From contig NC_040017.1 of NCBI RefSeq assembly GCF_000972845.2, positions 29,215,042-29,279,041 of the forward strand: 64,000 nt of DNA, given 5' to 3'. The notes beneath the pieces were generated by a model, which was not told where the DNA came from, did not search any database, and worked only from the letters and a program-made list of their open reading frames with translations. Of the stretch, positions 1 through 21,100 are shown piece by piece (positions within the stretch are counted from its first letter, which is position 1; each line of letters opens with the position of its first letter). This DNA comes from Larimichthys crocea. Lineage: Eukaryota > Chordata > Actinopteri > Sciaenidae. The position numbers and the translations under genes were made by a program.

Positions 1-7019
<7,019 letters not shown>

Positions 7020-7828
7020 TTTTAGCCTCCATAGGATTTAGTTTTTCTTTTTAATGTGTCGATCCTTCTCAGGTCTAGACCCGCCTCCTGACGGGCCGAG
7101 GTCCGTCTGACTTGATGAGTCAGAACTTCTGAATTTACAGGAAATGCTAAAGGAAAAAAGTTTCAGATCCTCCTGAATGATCTGAAGGTCACTGTTAATG
7201 ATGCTAGCAGTTAGCTACATTAGCTCCAAGCCAGCTAATTAGCATTCATTTTCAAAGTAAGCTATGCAGGAGTGAGCCCATTGAGATGTGATGGACAGTG
7301 ATAGCATGCAATGTAAGCAGTGCTTTAGTGAGCTAATGTTAGCAAACGCTACATTAGCAAACTCAGATTTCTTTCATATACTGTTCGAGCTAATGTTAGC
7401 ATTTAGCATTTTAGCTCCACACCAAACGGCATCCTTAATGCTAGCTCATGCTACAGCTACATTAGCATCATGTCTGAAGGTTTAAAAGTGAAAACAAGAT
7501 CATGCTAACATCTTTAACGTTAGCATGCTGAAGCTAACGTTAGCATGCTGAAGCTAACGCGTCCTGATTGGTGTATTTTGTTGATTAAAAACGACCTGAG
7601 ATCATTTCAGAGACACTTTGAACTTTTTGTCCGTCAGGTTCTTTAAACGTTTTGAATGTTTCTGATCAAACTCCTCGAGCTGACCTCTCCTCGCTCCTTT
7701 TGTCCCTCCTCTGCTCTGTACAGAAGTCTGTAAACTGTCTGCAGGTCCACACACATTCTGTCATCAGGTCCAGGTCCTGGTTCTGGTCCAGAGTCTGTGC
7801 TGTCTGGTTGTGGATCAGATGATTTCTT

Positions 7829-7834
7829 AATAAA
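7829..7834 (+). terminator. Poly(A) signal AATAAA, iws1
   Basis: TTAATAAAGACTC lies about 810 bp after the second stop codon. No other gene intervenes before atg16l2. The 7020-7828 stretch holds 3' UTR sequence and TTAGC-rich repeats, with no further exon seen. Confidence 0.6.
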
Positions 7835-8164
7835 GACTCAAAGACACAAACGACTCTGATTCCTGAAACGAGCTACCACAGAGCGCTTCACTACTACGCA
7901 TCTGTACATCAAGTCACGGTCGTTAATGTTAGCAGCTAGCTAATGTTAGCTTTACTCAAGCCAGCTAAGAGGCTAATGTTAGCGTTAGATCATTAGCTTT
8001 ATCTCGAAATAGCTTAACTGTAACTTTGGCTTATATTATCAGTTAGCTATCTAGCTTCTCCCCAACTAGCGATACTTATGTAAGCAGTTAGCTACATTAG
8101 CATGCACCAAACCTTTGTAGCTTTGTATATTAGCTTTGCCTACAAGCTAGCTTATTAGCTTTCA

Positions 8165-8560
8165 TCATCATCTCAGAGCTAAAGGTAGCATTAGCTAATG
8201 TTAGCAGGGAGTTGACTTTGAGCTATAGCATTAGCTAATGTTAGCAGGGAGTTGACTTTGAGCTAAAGGTAGCATTAGCTAATGTTAGCAGGGAGTTGAC
8301 TTTGAGCTAAAGGTAGCATTAGCTAATGTTAGCAGGGAGTTGACTTTGAGCTAAAGGTAGCATTAGCTAATGTTAGCAGGGAGTTGACTTTGAGCTAAAG
8401 GAGCATTCGTAATGTTAGCGGGAGTTGAACTTTGAGCTAAAGGTAGCTAGCTAATGTTTCAGGGAGTTCTTGAGCTAAATAGCATAGCTAATTAGCAGGG
8501 AGTTGACTTTGAGCTAAGGTAGCATTAGCTATGTTAGCAGTTAGCTTCAGCTCCAGTCAG
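8165..8560. repeat. Minisatellite, 44-bp unit, seed GCTAATGTTAGCAGGGAGTT
   Basis: About eight to nine copies between iws1 and atg16l2. The first five are nearly identical; the last three carry indels. It ends about 200 bp upstream of the atg16l2 promoter. Confidence 0.92.
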
Positions 8561-8659
8561 TTAGCGTGAGGCTAAAGAAATGGGCGGGACTTTGGAGGCT
8601 TTTCATGGATGTAAAATTAGTGCACGCCCCGAGTGCAGGATGACGCTATCAACAATCTT

Positions 8660-8830
8660 TTTACGTCATCAGGAAGTGACAAATAAAATGATGACTCACG
8701 CAGGTACGTTGTTTAGTTTTTTTTCCTCCCTGAAGTCAAAAGTTAACACCGGAAGTGCGGAGAGCGGGGCTGTGATTGGCTGAGAGCGCTCTCAGCCCCG
8801 CCCCCCGTCGGAATCACGGAAAGTTGAAAA
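8660..8830 (+). promoter_or_regulatory. Probable atg16l2 promoter (CCAAT box, GC boxes, perfect 16-bp palindrome)
   Basis: An inverted CCAAT box (ATTGG, 8775-8779) abuts the perfect palindrome CTGAGAGCGCTCTCAG (8780-8795), followed by GC boxes CCCCGCCCCCC (8796-8806). An AP-1-like TGACTCA sits near 8693 and an ACGTCA half-site near 8663. The region lies 130-270 bp before the candidate start codon. The transcription start itself is not visible. Confidence 0.6.
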
Positions 8831-8935
8831 CAACAAACAAACAAACATGGCGCGGGGAGGAGACCCGGAGCGCTGACACGGAGCTGAGCGGAAACATCTG
8901 GCCGGTGTGTGAGCGTCTGTCTGCGGGGACTCGGC

Positions 8936-9055
8936 ATGCAGCAGCCCGGCTGCGGGCACCGACCGGAGGGCTGGAAGAGAGACATCGTCCGACAGCTGAA
9001 GCACCGAGACAGAACCAGCACGCCATGTTCACGGACCTGATCCGGTTCTGTACGG

Positions 9056-9100
<45 letters not shown>

Positions 9101-12100
9101 CAGTGTTATAACTGTGTTCACACATCAGCTGTTTAAAGAGTTTGAACAGGTGAACTAACTCTGAGCAGTTTAGTTCACCTGTTCCAACCCTAGGTGACCT
9201 GCCTGATGCAGGTGTGCCCTCAGGTCTGTCAGGTAACATCAGTCAGTTCATTGTGTCGAGCTTTTCCAATAAGGTTCATAAAGTGTCCATCAACGTAACG
9301 TTAACGTGACGTGTAGGTCTGGGCGGATGATGTCAGAGTCAGGTGTTGTTGATGAGGCCAGCAGCAGACAGAAGAGGTTTGGTTCGGTCCTAACGACCAG
9401 AATCTCCTGCTGGGCCCTCAACCCCACCTGCTCATCTTCTCCCATGCGTTACCGTCCGTACTTTCTTGTGCCCTTTCTCTCCACCTGTCAGAGTATACTT
9501 TCAGCCGAGCAGCCCAAGGACCTGGCCCCATCTGACACGGATGCTCGGCTCTCTTTCTCCCTTCCTTGTCTCACCTGGCGCTCCTGGTTGTCACTGGCGC
9601 CGCCGGTTGTCTACCTGTAGAGTGGATCAGAACAAACTGAAGCAGGACTCGTCTTGTCGACTCCGTATTTCCTTATTTGATTCACTGCGCGGAAGTTTGT
9701 CTAACCACACATTGTTCCACTTCCTCTGCGCACTGTCACCGTGCGTTCCTGGTCATCATCTGTGACACGACACTGAAAAACAGCTGACTCAAAGTCACCA
9801 CAAGAGAATGCTTTTATTTTGAAAAAACAGATCCAACAAACTGGACTTTTATTTTGTATTTTTAAATCCATCAAGATTTCGCTAGCAGTTAGCTCTGAAG
9901 CTAACGTTAGTCCTCCTGTGTTCGACACTCAGCTGTTGACAAAACCAGTCTGGCCAAAATCCTTGACCGCTCCGCCAGGACTCACTGAACACCTGAACCA
10001 CCACCTGAACACCACCTAAACGCACCTGAAACTCCACTGAACGCACCCTGAACTCACCTACTAACGCACCCGACAGTCACTGGTGACGTGTTTTGTTGTG
10101 TGCATCCAGGCGTCCCTCACTGAAGGCAGCTCCATCATGACTCTGCTTCCCGAAACAACACGCTGACTGAAGAAGACACGGGAGGTACGAACACACCTGA
10201 GCACGTCCTCTGTTGATTCAGGTACAAGCTCTGGTTCTGGACACGACCGCAGGCCCCCAATAAAAATGTAAAATTCTTCTTTTCTTTCCATGGTCCAAAA
10301 CGCCTGTAGTACAAACCACTGAGGGGACGATTGAATAGTCCAAATAATCAGCTCATCTCCTGAACACCTTCCTGACCTCGAGTGGAAAATGTCACAAGGA
10401 AATGTGAGGAGAGTGAAGGAGACAAGGAGATGGATGAGGACAGATGTGAAGGAGGAAGAGGAGATGGAGGACAGATGTGAAGGAAGAGGATGAGGACGAT
10501 GTGTGAAGGAGAGGAGTAGAGGACAGATGTGAAGGATGGAGATGAGGACAATGATGTGAAGGAGAGAGTGAGCTGAGGGACAGATGTGAAGGAGAGGAGA
10601 TGAGGACATGATGTGAAGGAGCAGGAGTGAGGACAGATGTGAAGGAGAGACTGAGACGATGTGAAGGAGAGTGTGAAGGAGAGGCGTGACTGTGATAGGA
10701 CAGATGCTGAAGGAGAGGCGGCTGGAGGACAGATGTGAAGAGAGGGGTGATGAGGACAGATGTGAAGGAGAGGTGATGGAACAGGATGTGAAGGAGAGGA
10801 GAGGGACAGATGTGAAGGAGAGGAGATGAGGACAGATGTGAAGGAATGCAGGACATGTTGAAAGGGAGGACAGATGTGACGGAGAGGCGATGCGGACAGA
10901 TGTGAAGGAGGGCGACTGAGGACAGAGGTGGAACGAGATGGAGGCATGTGAAGGGAGATGAGGCACTTGCGGGAATTAGGACAGATCGTAGGAAGGGATG
11001 AGGACAGTAGGACGTAGAGCAGACAAGGATCGGGAGAGAGGAGTGAAGGAGTTGATTGAGGGACAGATAGTTGACGTACCGGGAGGAGAGAGAGATGCAG
11101 GTGGGACGGAGTTGAGGACACTTGCAGGACGGATTACGGTCGACTGCTCACTCTACTGCATGAAGCGACGTTGAATTTGTTGCGTGATCTGTGGTAAAAC
11201 TCAAAAGTCCAGAAAGAGGGGACTACAAAACGTCCTCTGAAGAATCTTCCTGGATCCGCTCCCGCGCTTGACCGGTGTTGTTGGTGCAGGAAATGGTCAA
11301 ACTGTTGACGTATGCATCGAAGGTCGTATATATTGTCCATTAAGGCAGATAGTGTTTGTTAAGAGCTGGCTCGTGTGTCTTTTCCGTTCACCAGAGATCA
11401 AACACAGCTCTCGGCATTACGACACGTAACAACTTCGTTGCTCAGATCCCTCCTGACCAGTCTGACCGTTGTCTCGAGAGCGGTCCGTGATCCAGGTTTC
11501 AGGTTCCTCCCTGGCCAAATCAGGACCTGAAACCGGCAACGTGAAGGACAGGTCAGGTCACATGTACTCAGAACCTTCATCTTCATTCTGTTTTCAGTTG
11601 GGCCCTATCAGTGGTGGGCGCCAAGGAAGAAAAGATCACAAGAAGTTTGTTTGGAGGAGCAACATGCCAGTGAAGTCACACACAACACACACACTGCAAA
11701 AACCCCTGTCTGCACCACTGTCAATGTGAGGGGGGAGGAGCACTCAACAGCGAGTGAGTATTGAACAGGTCCGGACTGACGCTGGACGATGTTCTATCTC
11801 TCTGTCAGGCTGTCGGAGGACGAGCGGCGGGCGGGCGCTGTGTGTCATGCCCGGCAGGAGCTTGCAGAGCGTGGTGGGCCGGTTTCAATGGGGAGAACGG
11901 GGCGATGAAGATGAGTACAGACGCCCTTGCTTAGGGCGGCAGAGATGGGCGGAGACCAAGACTCCGAAGAGGCAGAACCTGCAAGTCGAAGGACACCGCT
12001 GGAGGACATCACATCATGACTGAAGAAAGCAGCCGCCTAACACGCAATAACAGACCGAACAACGCACGGAAACGCACAACACAGATTCTACAAGAACGGT

Positions 12101-15100
12101 ACAGAAGCACACCACACACACACCTGTTTCTTACATAGTCTAATCCAGGTACACTGAACGCACCACACACACAACACCCTTGTCATATCACGAGTTAAAC
12201 CAGGTACCTGAACGCACCACACCACACACCTTTCATTAATCATCAGTTATCCAGGTAACTGAAACGAACCAAACAAACACACACCTGTTACACTTCACAT
12301 TAGTTAATCCAGGTACGCCGACACGCCACCACACACACCACCTGTTCACCAATCACAAGTTAATCCAGGTACCTGAACTGCACAACCACACACAACATCT
12401 CTGTTCTCACAATAGTTTATCAAGGTACCTGACGCACCACACACCACAACACCTGTTCATACCATAGTGAATTCCAGGTACCTGATCGATTTTTTCTCTA
12501 TACACATCACAGCCTTCATCACATAGTTAAATCACGGTACCCTGAACGCCCCACAACCACCACAAACCTGTTTCATACATAGTTAATACCAGTACCTGAA
12601 GCCACCACACACCACCAACACTGTTCATTACACATAGTTAATCCAGGTACCTTGAACGCACACACAAAAACACACCTCTTCATACATAGTCTCAATACAG
12701 GTACCTGAACGCCCACACACACACACCTTTCATTAATAGATTAATCCAGTTACCTGAACGCACCACCACACACACACCTGTTCATTACATAGTAATTCCA
12801 GGGTACTGAACGCACCACACAAAACACCAAACCTGTTCCTTACATAGTAAATCCAGTTACCTGGAACGCCACCACACCAAACACCACACCTGTCATTACA
12901 AGTTTAAATCCAGTTACCTAACCCACCAAACAAAACACACCTGTCTTACATAGTTAATCCAAGTACTCTGAACGACACACACCCACACCTTTTTCATTGA
13001 CATAGTAATCCAGGGGTACCTGAAACGCACCCCAACCAACACCTGTCGCATTACATAGTCATCCTAGGTACCGATACGCACACAAAAAACAAACACCGGT
13101 CAGTACCATAGGAATCCGGTACCCTGAACGATCACACACACTACACTGTTCATTACATCGTTAATCCAGGTACAGAACGCACATTACACACCAACATGTT
13201 ATAACTAGGTAATCCAGGACTGACACGCCACCACACATCCCCAACCACCTGTCATCTACATAGTAATCCAGGTACCTGAACGATGCGCGTTGTTTTCAGA
13301 GCTCGTGAAGCAAAACGAGCAGGGAGGCTGCAATCCGCTTGCAACGTCAAGGTCACCGTGGACAGGTGAGATCACTGGTTCTCTCTTCTCACAGAAATGA
13401 CATGATTGGATCTGAATCTTCTGAGAAATCAAGGCCAGGTTCTGGTAAGGTGTGGTTTCACTGTTATTAAGACATCTGGTTTGGTTGTTTTTTCAGTTCC
13501 AGCGCTCCGACCTCCATGATCCACGTTCTCCATAAGAACCGAACCAGGAGTCCAACAGAGAGAGGACAACCGCCCTGGTCAGGTGAGACGAGGACACGTT
13601 CCCTTGCCCTTAATATTTAGTGTTCACTTTTCTTGGTTTGTCTTTCAGGTGGCGTGCCACGTCCCGGCTGGACTCCTCAGTCCATCACAGAACTGTTGAG
13701 GGAGTCCAAACGTCGTCTGATGGACAGTCAACGTAGAAACAAAGTTTAAACATCACGTTAAATCAAGTTTGATGTAAGCAGGAGAGGCTGGGGGGGGGCG
13801 TGTCATCTGTCTGCGGTTCTGGAGAAGTTCTGAGCTGTAGGATTGTCTTGTACGCCAGAGGCCTATGTGAGAGACAGGCAAGGGGCGGTTTACTACACAC
13901 TGTGACTACCACTGTACACACTGGACTACAGGAAGTACACACGGACTCCAGATGTATCACAACTGATACTACCACACGTTACAATATACAATGTATTACA
14001 AGAGCTAGAACACGTACCGACACACTGTACTGACACTGTACTGCAACGTACCACACTTGTACTACAGAGAGTACTACACCACTGTACCTACCACACCGTA
14101 CACACTGTACTTTGCCAACTGCTTAACACCATGTACTTACAGAGTTACACCCACTGTACTGCAAACTGACCGAAACTGTTACTTGCACACTTGGACACAC
14201 TGACTACAGGATGTACGACACATCTGTATCTACACACTGTCACATTTGCTTACTGCACAATGACTACACACTTATGCACAACTGTACTTGAACACTGTAA
14301 CACTGTACTAACAATGTACACACTGATACAGAGTACACACTGTACGGTCACACTACACACTGGTACCTAATAGTGTCAATACAAAAGGTACTTACACACT
14401 GTACACAATTTGTTACACACCCTGTACTGCACACTTGTACTACATGTACTGCACATGGACAACGGTACTAAACATGTATGCCAACACGTACTGACTACTG
14501 TACACAAACTGTACTGCACCCAATGTACTAACATACTGTCCAACACTGTACTACCACGTACTATCACACTGTACGACACACTGTACTGAAAATTCCTGCA
14601 CACGTACGTACAAATGGGTTCTTGTATGCACACTACAAACGGTATACACTCTGGACGGCACACGTACTCCCAGTTACTGCACACGGGCGGAAACTTAGGA
14701 CAACGTACACACTGTACTGAACATAACACACGGATGAAACCGTACAACACTGCTTCACACGTACACACTGTTACACATGCCTGTAGTTGCACAGGACACA
14801 CAGCTTACACCACTGGACACACTGTTATGCACACTGTCACTCCACACTGTACACACTGTACGCACACCTGTACTAACACGTATACACGCTGTAAACGTGT
14901 ACTACACACGTAAAAGAGTACTACCCGCTTGTACTTACCACCACTGTCATCAGGAGATACACACACTGTCCTACGAGTACACACTACTGGTACTACACAA
15001 CGTTACTACCACTGGTACTACAGTTACTCCACACGTACTACCACACTGTACACACTGGATACAACTGTATACACACTGTAATGACAGAGTACTACACACT

Positions 15101-18100
15101 GTACTACACACGTTTACTGACACAACTGTACTACACACTGACACAACCGTTACTACACAGTACTACCGGGTAATACCTACCAGTACTCCACACTGTAACA
15201 TTGTAACTAACGTTTCTGTATTTACCTACACTCGGTTTACTACAGAGTTACATCACTGGAACAACTTTACCCACTTTACTACACAACGTACCACACTTGT
15301 ACACACGGCACTACACTACTGTACGACCAGCATACTTACCCACTGTACTAACATTCTTACTACAATGTATACAGTAGTAATACACACCTGCTACACTACT
15401 ACACAGTTATACTACCACTGCACTACAGCGTTACCTCCCACGGTACCACACNNNNNNNNNNNNNNNNNNNNNNNNNNNNNNAAGAGGGACTGAGGACAGA
15501 TGTGAAGGAGAGGTGATGCGGACAGATGTGAGGAGACGGTGTGAGGGACAGATGTGAAGGAGAGGAGTGGGGACAGATGTGAAGGAGAGGAGATGCGGAC
15601 AGATGTGAGGAGAGGAGATAGGACAGCTGTGAAGGGAGAGGACGATTGAGGACGATGTGAAGTGAGGACGATGAGGACAGATGTGAAGAGAGGAGATGAG
15701 GACAGATGTTGAAGGAGAGGAGATTGAGGACAGACGTGTAAGGAGAGGCGATTGGGGACAGACGTGAAGGCGAGGAGATGAGGACAGCTGTGAGGCGAGG
15801 GAGAGGATTACGGAGTCGACTGCTCTCACTCTACGTCAGAAGCGACGGTGAAGTTGTTGCCGTGATCTGTGGTAAAAAACTTACAAAGTCCAGACGATGA
15901 CTACAAAACGCTCCTTGAGCTACACACTGTACTACACACTGTACTACAGAGTACTACACACTGTACTACACACTGTACTACACACTGTACTACAGAGTAC
16001 TACACACTGTACACACTGTACACACTCCCTGCTGTCTGTCTGTCAGGAGGCCCATGAGCAAGGCATCAACGCGGTGCGGTTCAGCTCCAGTTCGGACCTG
16101 TTGGCGACCGGAGGAACGGACCGGGTCATCAAACTGTGGGAGGTTCGGTCAGGTACGAGCTTGGTTCTTTCAGCGTTATCTTAATGTTTCTTAATGTTTG
16201 TGATGATGACCTCACTGATGATGTCATCAGGCTCGCTGACTCACAGAGCGACTCTGGACGGCAGCACAGAGGGGATCACCTGTGTGGAGTTTGACGCCAC
16301 GGTAAGAACACCTGAACCAGAACTTTAGTCTGAGTCCGGATCAGGTGACCTCACCTAGTTTCTTCTTCAGGGTCGGAGGATCCTCGCCGCCTCTTACGAC
16401 AAGTCGGCGCTGCTGTGGCGGCTGGACGACCCCGTTCCCAAGGTAACCACGATGAGCTGAGACCTGTCTCACCTGTCTGTCTGTCTCACCTGCCTTACCT
16501 GTCTGTCTGTCTGTCAGCTGACTCTGACAGGTCACAGCAGAAAGGTGATGGCGGCGAGGTTCAGCTCATTTCCTCATCAGGTAGTGACGGGCAGCGCCGA
16601 CAGAACCATCAGACTGTGGGACCTGCAGAGAGCCGCCTGTGAGTCCAACCTGATCATTAACGATGATTGGCTGATGATTGGCTGATCAGGTGATTAATGG
16701 TGACGTGTGTCTGCAGGTGTGCAAGTAACTGAAGTAGCGTCGTCCTGCAGTGACCTGGTGTGTCCTGAGAACTGTATCATCAGCGGACACTTCGACTCCA
16801 AGATCAGAGTCTGGGACACCAGGTGAGACTTCACCTGTGCCACACTTCACCTTTTCCACACTTCACCTGTGCCACACTTCACCTGTGCCACACTTCAACT
16901 GAGCCACACTTCACCTGTACGACACTTCACCTGTGCCACACTTCACCTGTTCCACACTTCACCTGCGCCACACTTCACCTGTTCCACACTTCACCTGTTC
17001 CACACTTCAACTGTTTCACACTTCACCTGAGCCACACTTCACCTGTTCCACACTTCACCTGTTCCACACTTCACCTGAGCCACACTTCACCTGTTCCACA
17101 CTTCAACTGTTTCACACTTCACCTGCGTGACACTTCACCTGTTCCACACTTCACCTGTTCCACACTTCACCTGTGCCACACTTCACCTGTTTTTTTTTCT
17201 CATTCATTCATTCATTCGTCCTTCCGGCCGTCGCCACGGTGACTCTCCTTCTCCCTCTGTTACCTAGCAACAGCTCAGCCCACAGAACCCGCCCCCTCTC
17301 CTGCCTGCAGTCTGAGCAAGCTGATGATTGACGGCTCTGTCCTCCAATCACACAGCAGCATCGAGGCTCACTGCAGCTGATTGGGCGGTTTTGTGATGAG
17401 CTGAGCTGTGATTGGTCAGATTTGAATAGTGATTGTTTAATGAAGGAGTTGAAGTGGTAAACAAACGTGTCGTCATCAGGACGGTGAACTGCGTCCAGCA
17501 GTTTCCCGCTCAGGGGAAAGTCACCTCACTGGACGTCAGCGCCGACCATCGCCAGCTGCTCAGCTGTTGCCGTGACGACTGCCTCCAGCTGGTCGACCTG
17601 AGGAGGTGGAGCAACAACCGCGTGTGCTTCAGGTGAGGACGTGACGCGGTAACGAAGAACACGTTAGCCAGGTGTGTTCGTCCTGATCAGCTGATCTCGA
17701 CTGTGTTTGTGTGTTCAGAGCCGACGGCTTCAAGTGTGGCAGCGACAGCACGAAGGCGGTGATCAGGTGAGCAACCACACCTGACATCCAGGTGAACTGA
17801 CCACATGACCACAGAGCTGGGACCAATCAGAAACCTCCGACTGTATCAGGCTCACGTTAGCTCGAGCTAACACTGCCCACGTCAAACATTTTTAACATTT
17901 GTTTCTTTAATGATTCTTAATTAACCTGGTTATGTATCAGCTGATCATCAATTAACATCTGAATATGAGGTGATGACAACAGAGGGAAGGAAGGATGGAG
18001 GAGGGATGGAGGAAGGATGGAGGAGATATGAAGTAGGGATGGAGGAAGGATAAAGGAGGGATGGAGGAGATATGAAGGAAGGATGGAGGAGAGATGGAGA

Positions 18101-21100
18101 GATGGAGGAAGGATGGAGAAGTGAAGAGGGAAGGATGGAGGAGAGATGGAGGAAGGATGGAGGAAGGATGGAGGAGATATGAAGTAAGGATGGAGGAGAG
18201 ATGAAGGAAGGAAGGATGGAGGAGAGATGGAGGAGGGATGAAGGAGGGGAGGGAAGGATGGAGGAGGGATGAAGGAAGGATGGAGGAGATATGGAGGAAG
18301 GATGGAGGAGAGATGGAGGAAGGATGGAGGAGGGATGAAGGAAGGATGGAGGAGGGATGGAGGAGGGATGGAGGAAGGATGGAGGAAGGATGGAGGAGGG
18401 ATGGAGGAAGGATGAAGGAGGGATGAAGGAAGGATGGAGGAGAGATGGAGGAAGGATAAAGGAGGGATGAAGGAAGGGAGGGAAGGATGGAGAAGGGAAG
18501 AGGGAAGGATGGAGGAAGGATGGAGGAGATATGAAGTAAGGATGGAGAAGGGAAGAGGGAAGGATGGAGGAAGGATGGAGGAGATATGAAGTAAGGATGA
18601 AGGAGATATGAAGGAAGGATGGAGAAGGGATGAGGGAAGGATGGAGGAAGGATGGAGAGATGGAGGAAGGATGGAGAAGGGAAGAGGGAGGGATGGGATG
18701 GAGGAGGGATGGAGGAGAGATGGAGGAAGGATAAAGGAGTGATGTAGGAGGGGAGGGAAGGATGGAGGAAGGATGAGGAGGGATGAAGGAAGGATGGAGG
18801 AAGGATGGAGGAGATATGAAGTAAGGATGGAGGAGGGATGAAGAAAGGATGGAGGAGGGATGAAGGAAGGATGGAGGAGAGATGAAGGAAGGATGGAGGA
18901 GAGATGAAGGAAGGATGAGGAGGGATGAAGGAAGGATGGAGGAGAGATGAAGTAAGGATGGAGGAGGGATGAAAGAAGGATGGAGGAGAGATGGAGGAAG
19001 GGTAAAGGAAGGATGGAGGAGAGATGAAGGAAGGATGAAGGAGGGATGAAGGAAAGATGGAGTAGGGATGAAGGAAGGATGGAGGAGAGATGAAGGAAGG
19101 ATGGAGGAGAGATGGAGGAAGGGTAAAGGAAGGATGGAGGAGAGATGGAGGAGGGATGAAGGAAGGATGGAGGAGATATGAAGTAAGGATGGAGGAGGGA
19201 TGAAGGAAGGGGAGGGAGGATAAAGGAGTGATGTAGGAGGGGAGGGAAGGATGGAGGAGGGATGAAGGAAGGATGAGGAGGGATGGAGGAAGGATGGAGG
19301 AGGGATGAAGGAAAGATGGAGGAGATATGAAGTAAGGATGGAGGAGGGATGAAGGAAGGATGGAGGAGAGATGGAGGAAGGATGAAGGAAGGATGGAGGA
19401 GGGATGGATGGAGGAGGGATGAAGGAGGGATGAAGGAAGGATTAAGGAGGGATGAAGGAAGGATGAGGAGGGATGAAGGAAGGATGGAGGAGGGATGAAG
19501 GAAGGATGAAGGAAGGATGGAGGAGAGATGAAGGAAGGATGGAGGAGAGATGGAGGAAGGGTAAAGGAAGGATGGAGGAGAGATGAAGGAAGGATGGAGG
19601 AGGGATGAAGGAAGGATGGAGGAGAGATGAAGGAAGGATGGAGGAGAGATGGAGGAAGGGTAAAGGAAGGATGGAGGAGAGATGAAGGAAGGATGAAGGA
19701 GGGATGAAGGAAGGATGGAGGAGAGATGAAGGAAGGATGGAGGAGGGATGAAGGAAGGATGGAGGAGAGATGGATGGAGGAGGGATGAAGGAGGGATGAA
19801 GGAAGGATTAAGGAGGGATGAAGGAAGGATGAGGAGGGATGAAGGAAGGATGAGGAGAGATGAAGGAAGGATGGAGGAGGGATGAAGGAAGGATGGAGGA
19901 GAGATGAAGGAAGGATGGAGGAGAGATGGAGGAAGGGTAAAGGAAGGATGGAGGAGGGATGAAGGAAGGATGGAGGAGGGATGAAGGAAGGATGGAGGAG
20001 GGATGAAGGAAGGATGGAGGAGGGATGAAGGAAGGATGGAGGAGGGATGAAGGAAGGATGGAGGAGGGATGAAGGAAGGATGGAGGAGGGATGAAGGAAG
20101 GATGGAGGAGGGATGAAGGAAGGATGGAGGAGGGATGAAGGAAGGATGGAGGAGGGATGAAGGAAGGATGGAGGAGGGATGAAGGAAGGATGGAGGAGGG
20201 ATGAAGGAAGGATGGAGGAGGGATGAAGGAAGGATGGAGGAGGGATGAAGGAAGGATGGAGGAGAGATGAAGGAAGGATGGAGGAGGGATGAAGGAAGGA
20301 TGGAGGAGGGATGAAGGAAGGATGGAGGAGGGATGAAGGAAGGATGGAGGAGGGATGAAGGAAGGATGGAGGAGGGATGAAGGAAGGATGGAGGAGGGAT
20401 GAAGGAAGGATGGAGGAGGGATGAAGGAAGGATGGAGGAGGGATGAAGGAAGGATGGAGGAGGGATGAAGGAAGGATGGAGGAGGGATGAAGGAAGGATG
20501 GAGGAGGGATGAAGGAAGGATGGAGGAGGGATGAAGGAAGGATGGAGGAGGGATGAAGGAAGGATGGAGGAGGGATGAAGGAAGGATGGAGGAGGGATGA
20601 AGGAAGGATGGAGGAGGGATGAAGGAAGGATGGAGGAGGGATGAAGGAAGGATGGAGGAGGGATGAAGGAAGGATGGAGGAGGGATGAAGGAAGGATGGA
20701 GGAGGGATGAAGGAAGGATGGAGGAGGGATGAAGGAAGGATGGAGGAGGGATGAAGGAAGGATGGAGGAGGGATGAAGGAAGGATGGAGGAGGGATGAAG
20801 GAAGGATGGAGGAGGGATGAAGGAAGGATGGAGGAGGGATGAAGGAAGGATGGAGGAGGGATGAAGGAAGGATGGAGGAGGGATGAAGGAAGGATGGAGG
20901 AGGGATGAAGGAAGGATGGAGGAGGGATGAAGGAAGGATGGAGGAGGGATGAAGGAAGGATGGAGGAGGGATGAAGGAAGGATGGAGGAGGGATGAAGGA
21001 AGGATGGAGGAGGGATGAAGGAAGGATGGAGGAGGGATGAAGGAAGGATGGAGGAGGGATGAAGGAAGGATGGAGGAGGGATGAAGGAAGGATGGAGGAG

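Noticed and set aside
8165..8560. CRISPR-like direct repeats
   Set aside because: Units are contiguous tandem copies without unique spacers, in a vertebrate genome; the same holds for every array in the window.
10061..11121. Three overlapping minus-strand frames rich in Ser, His, Leu and Pro
   Set aside because: By-products of the 26-bp purine-rich minisatellite in an atg16l2 intron.
13648..13749. Open stretch ending in RRNKV and a stop, considered as an alternative atg16l2 C-terminus
   Set aside because: The expected exon there should lead into the WD40 part; the stop is probably reached by reading past an unrecognised donor or through an indel.
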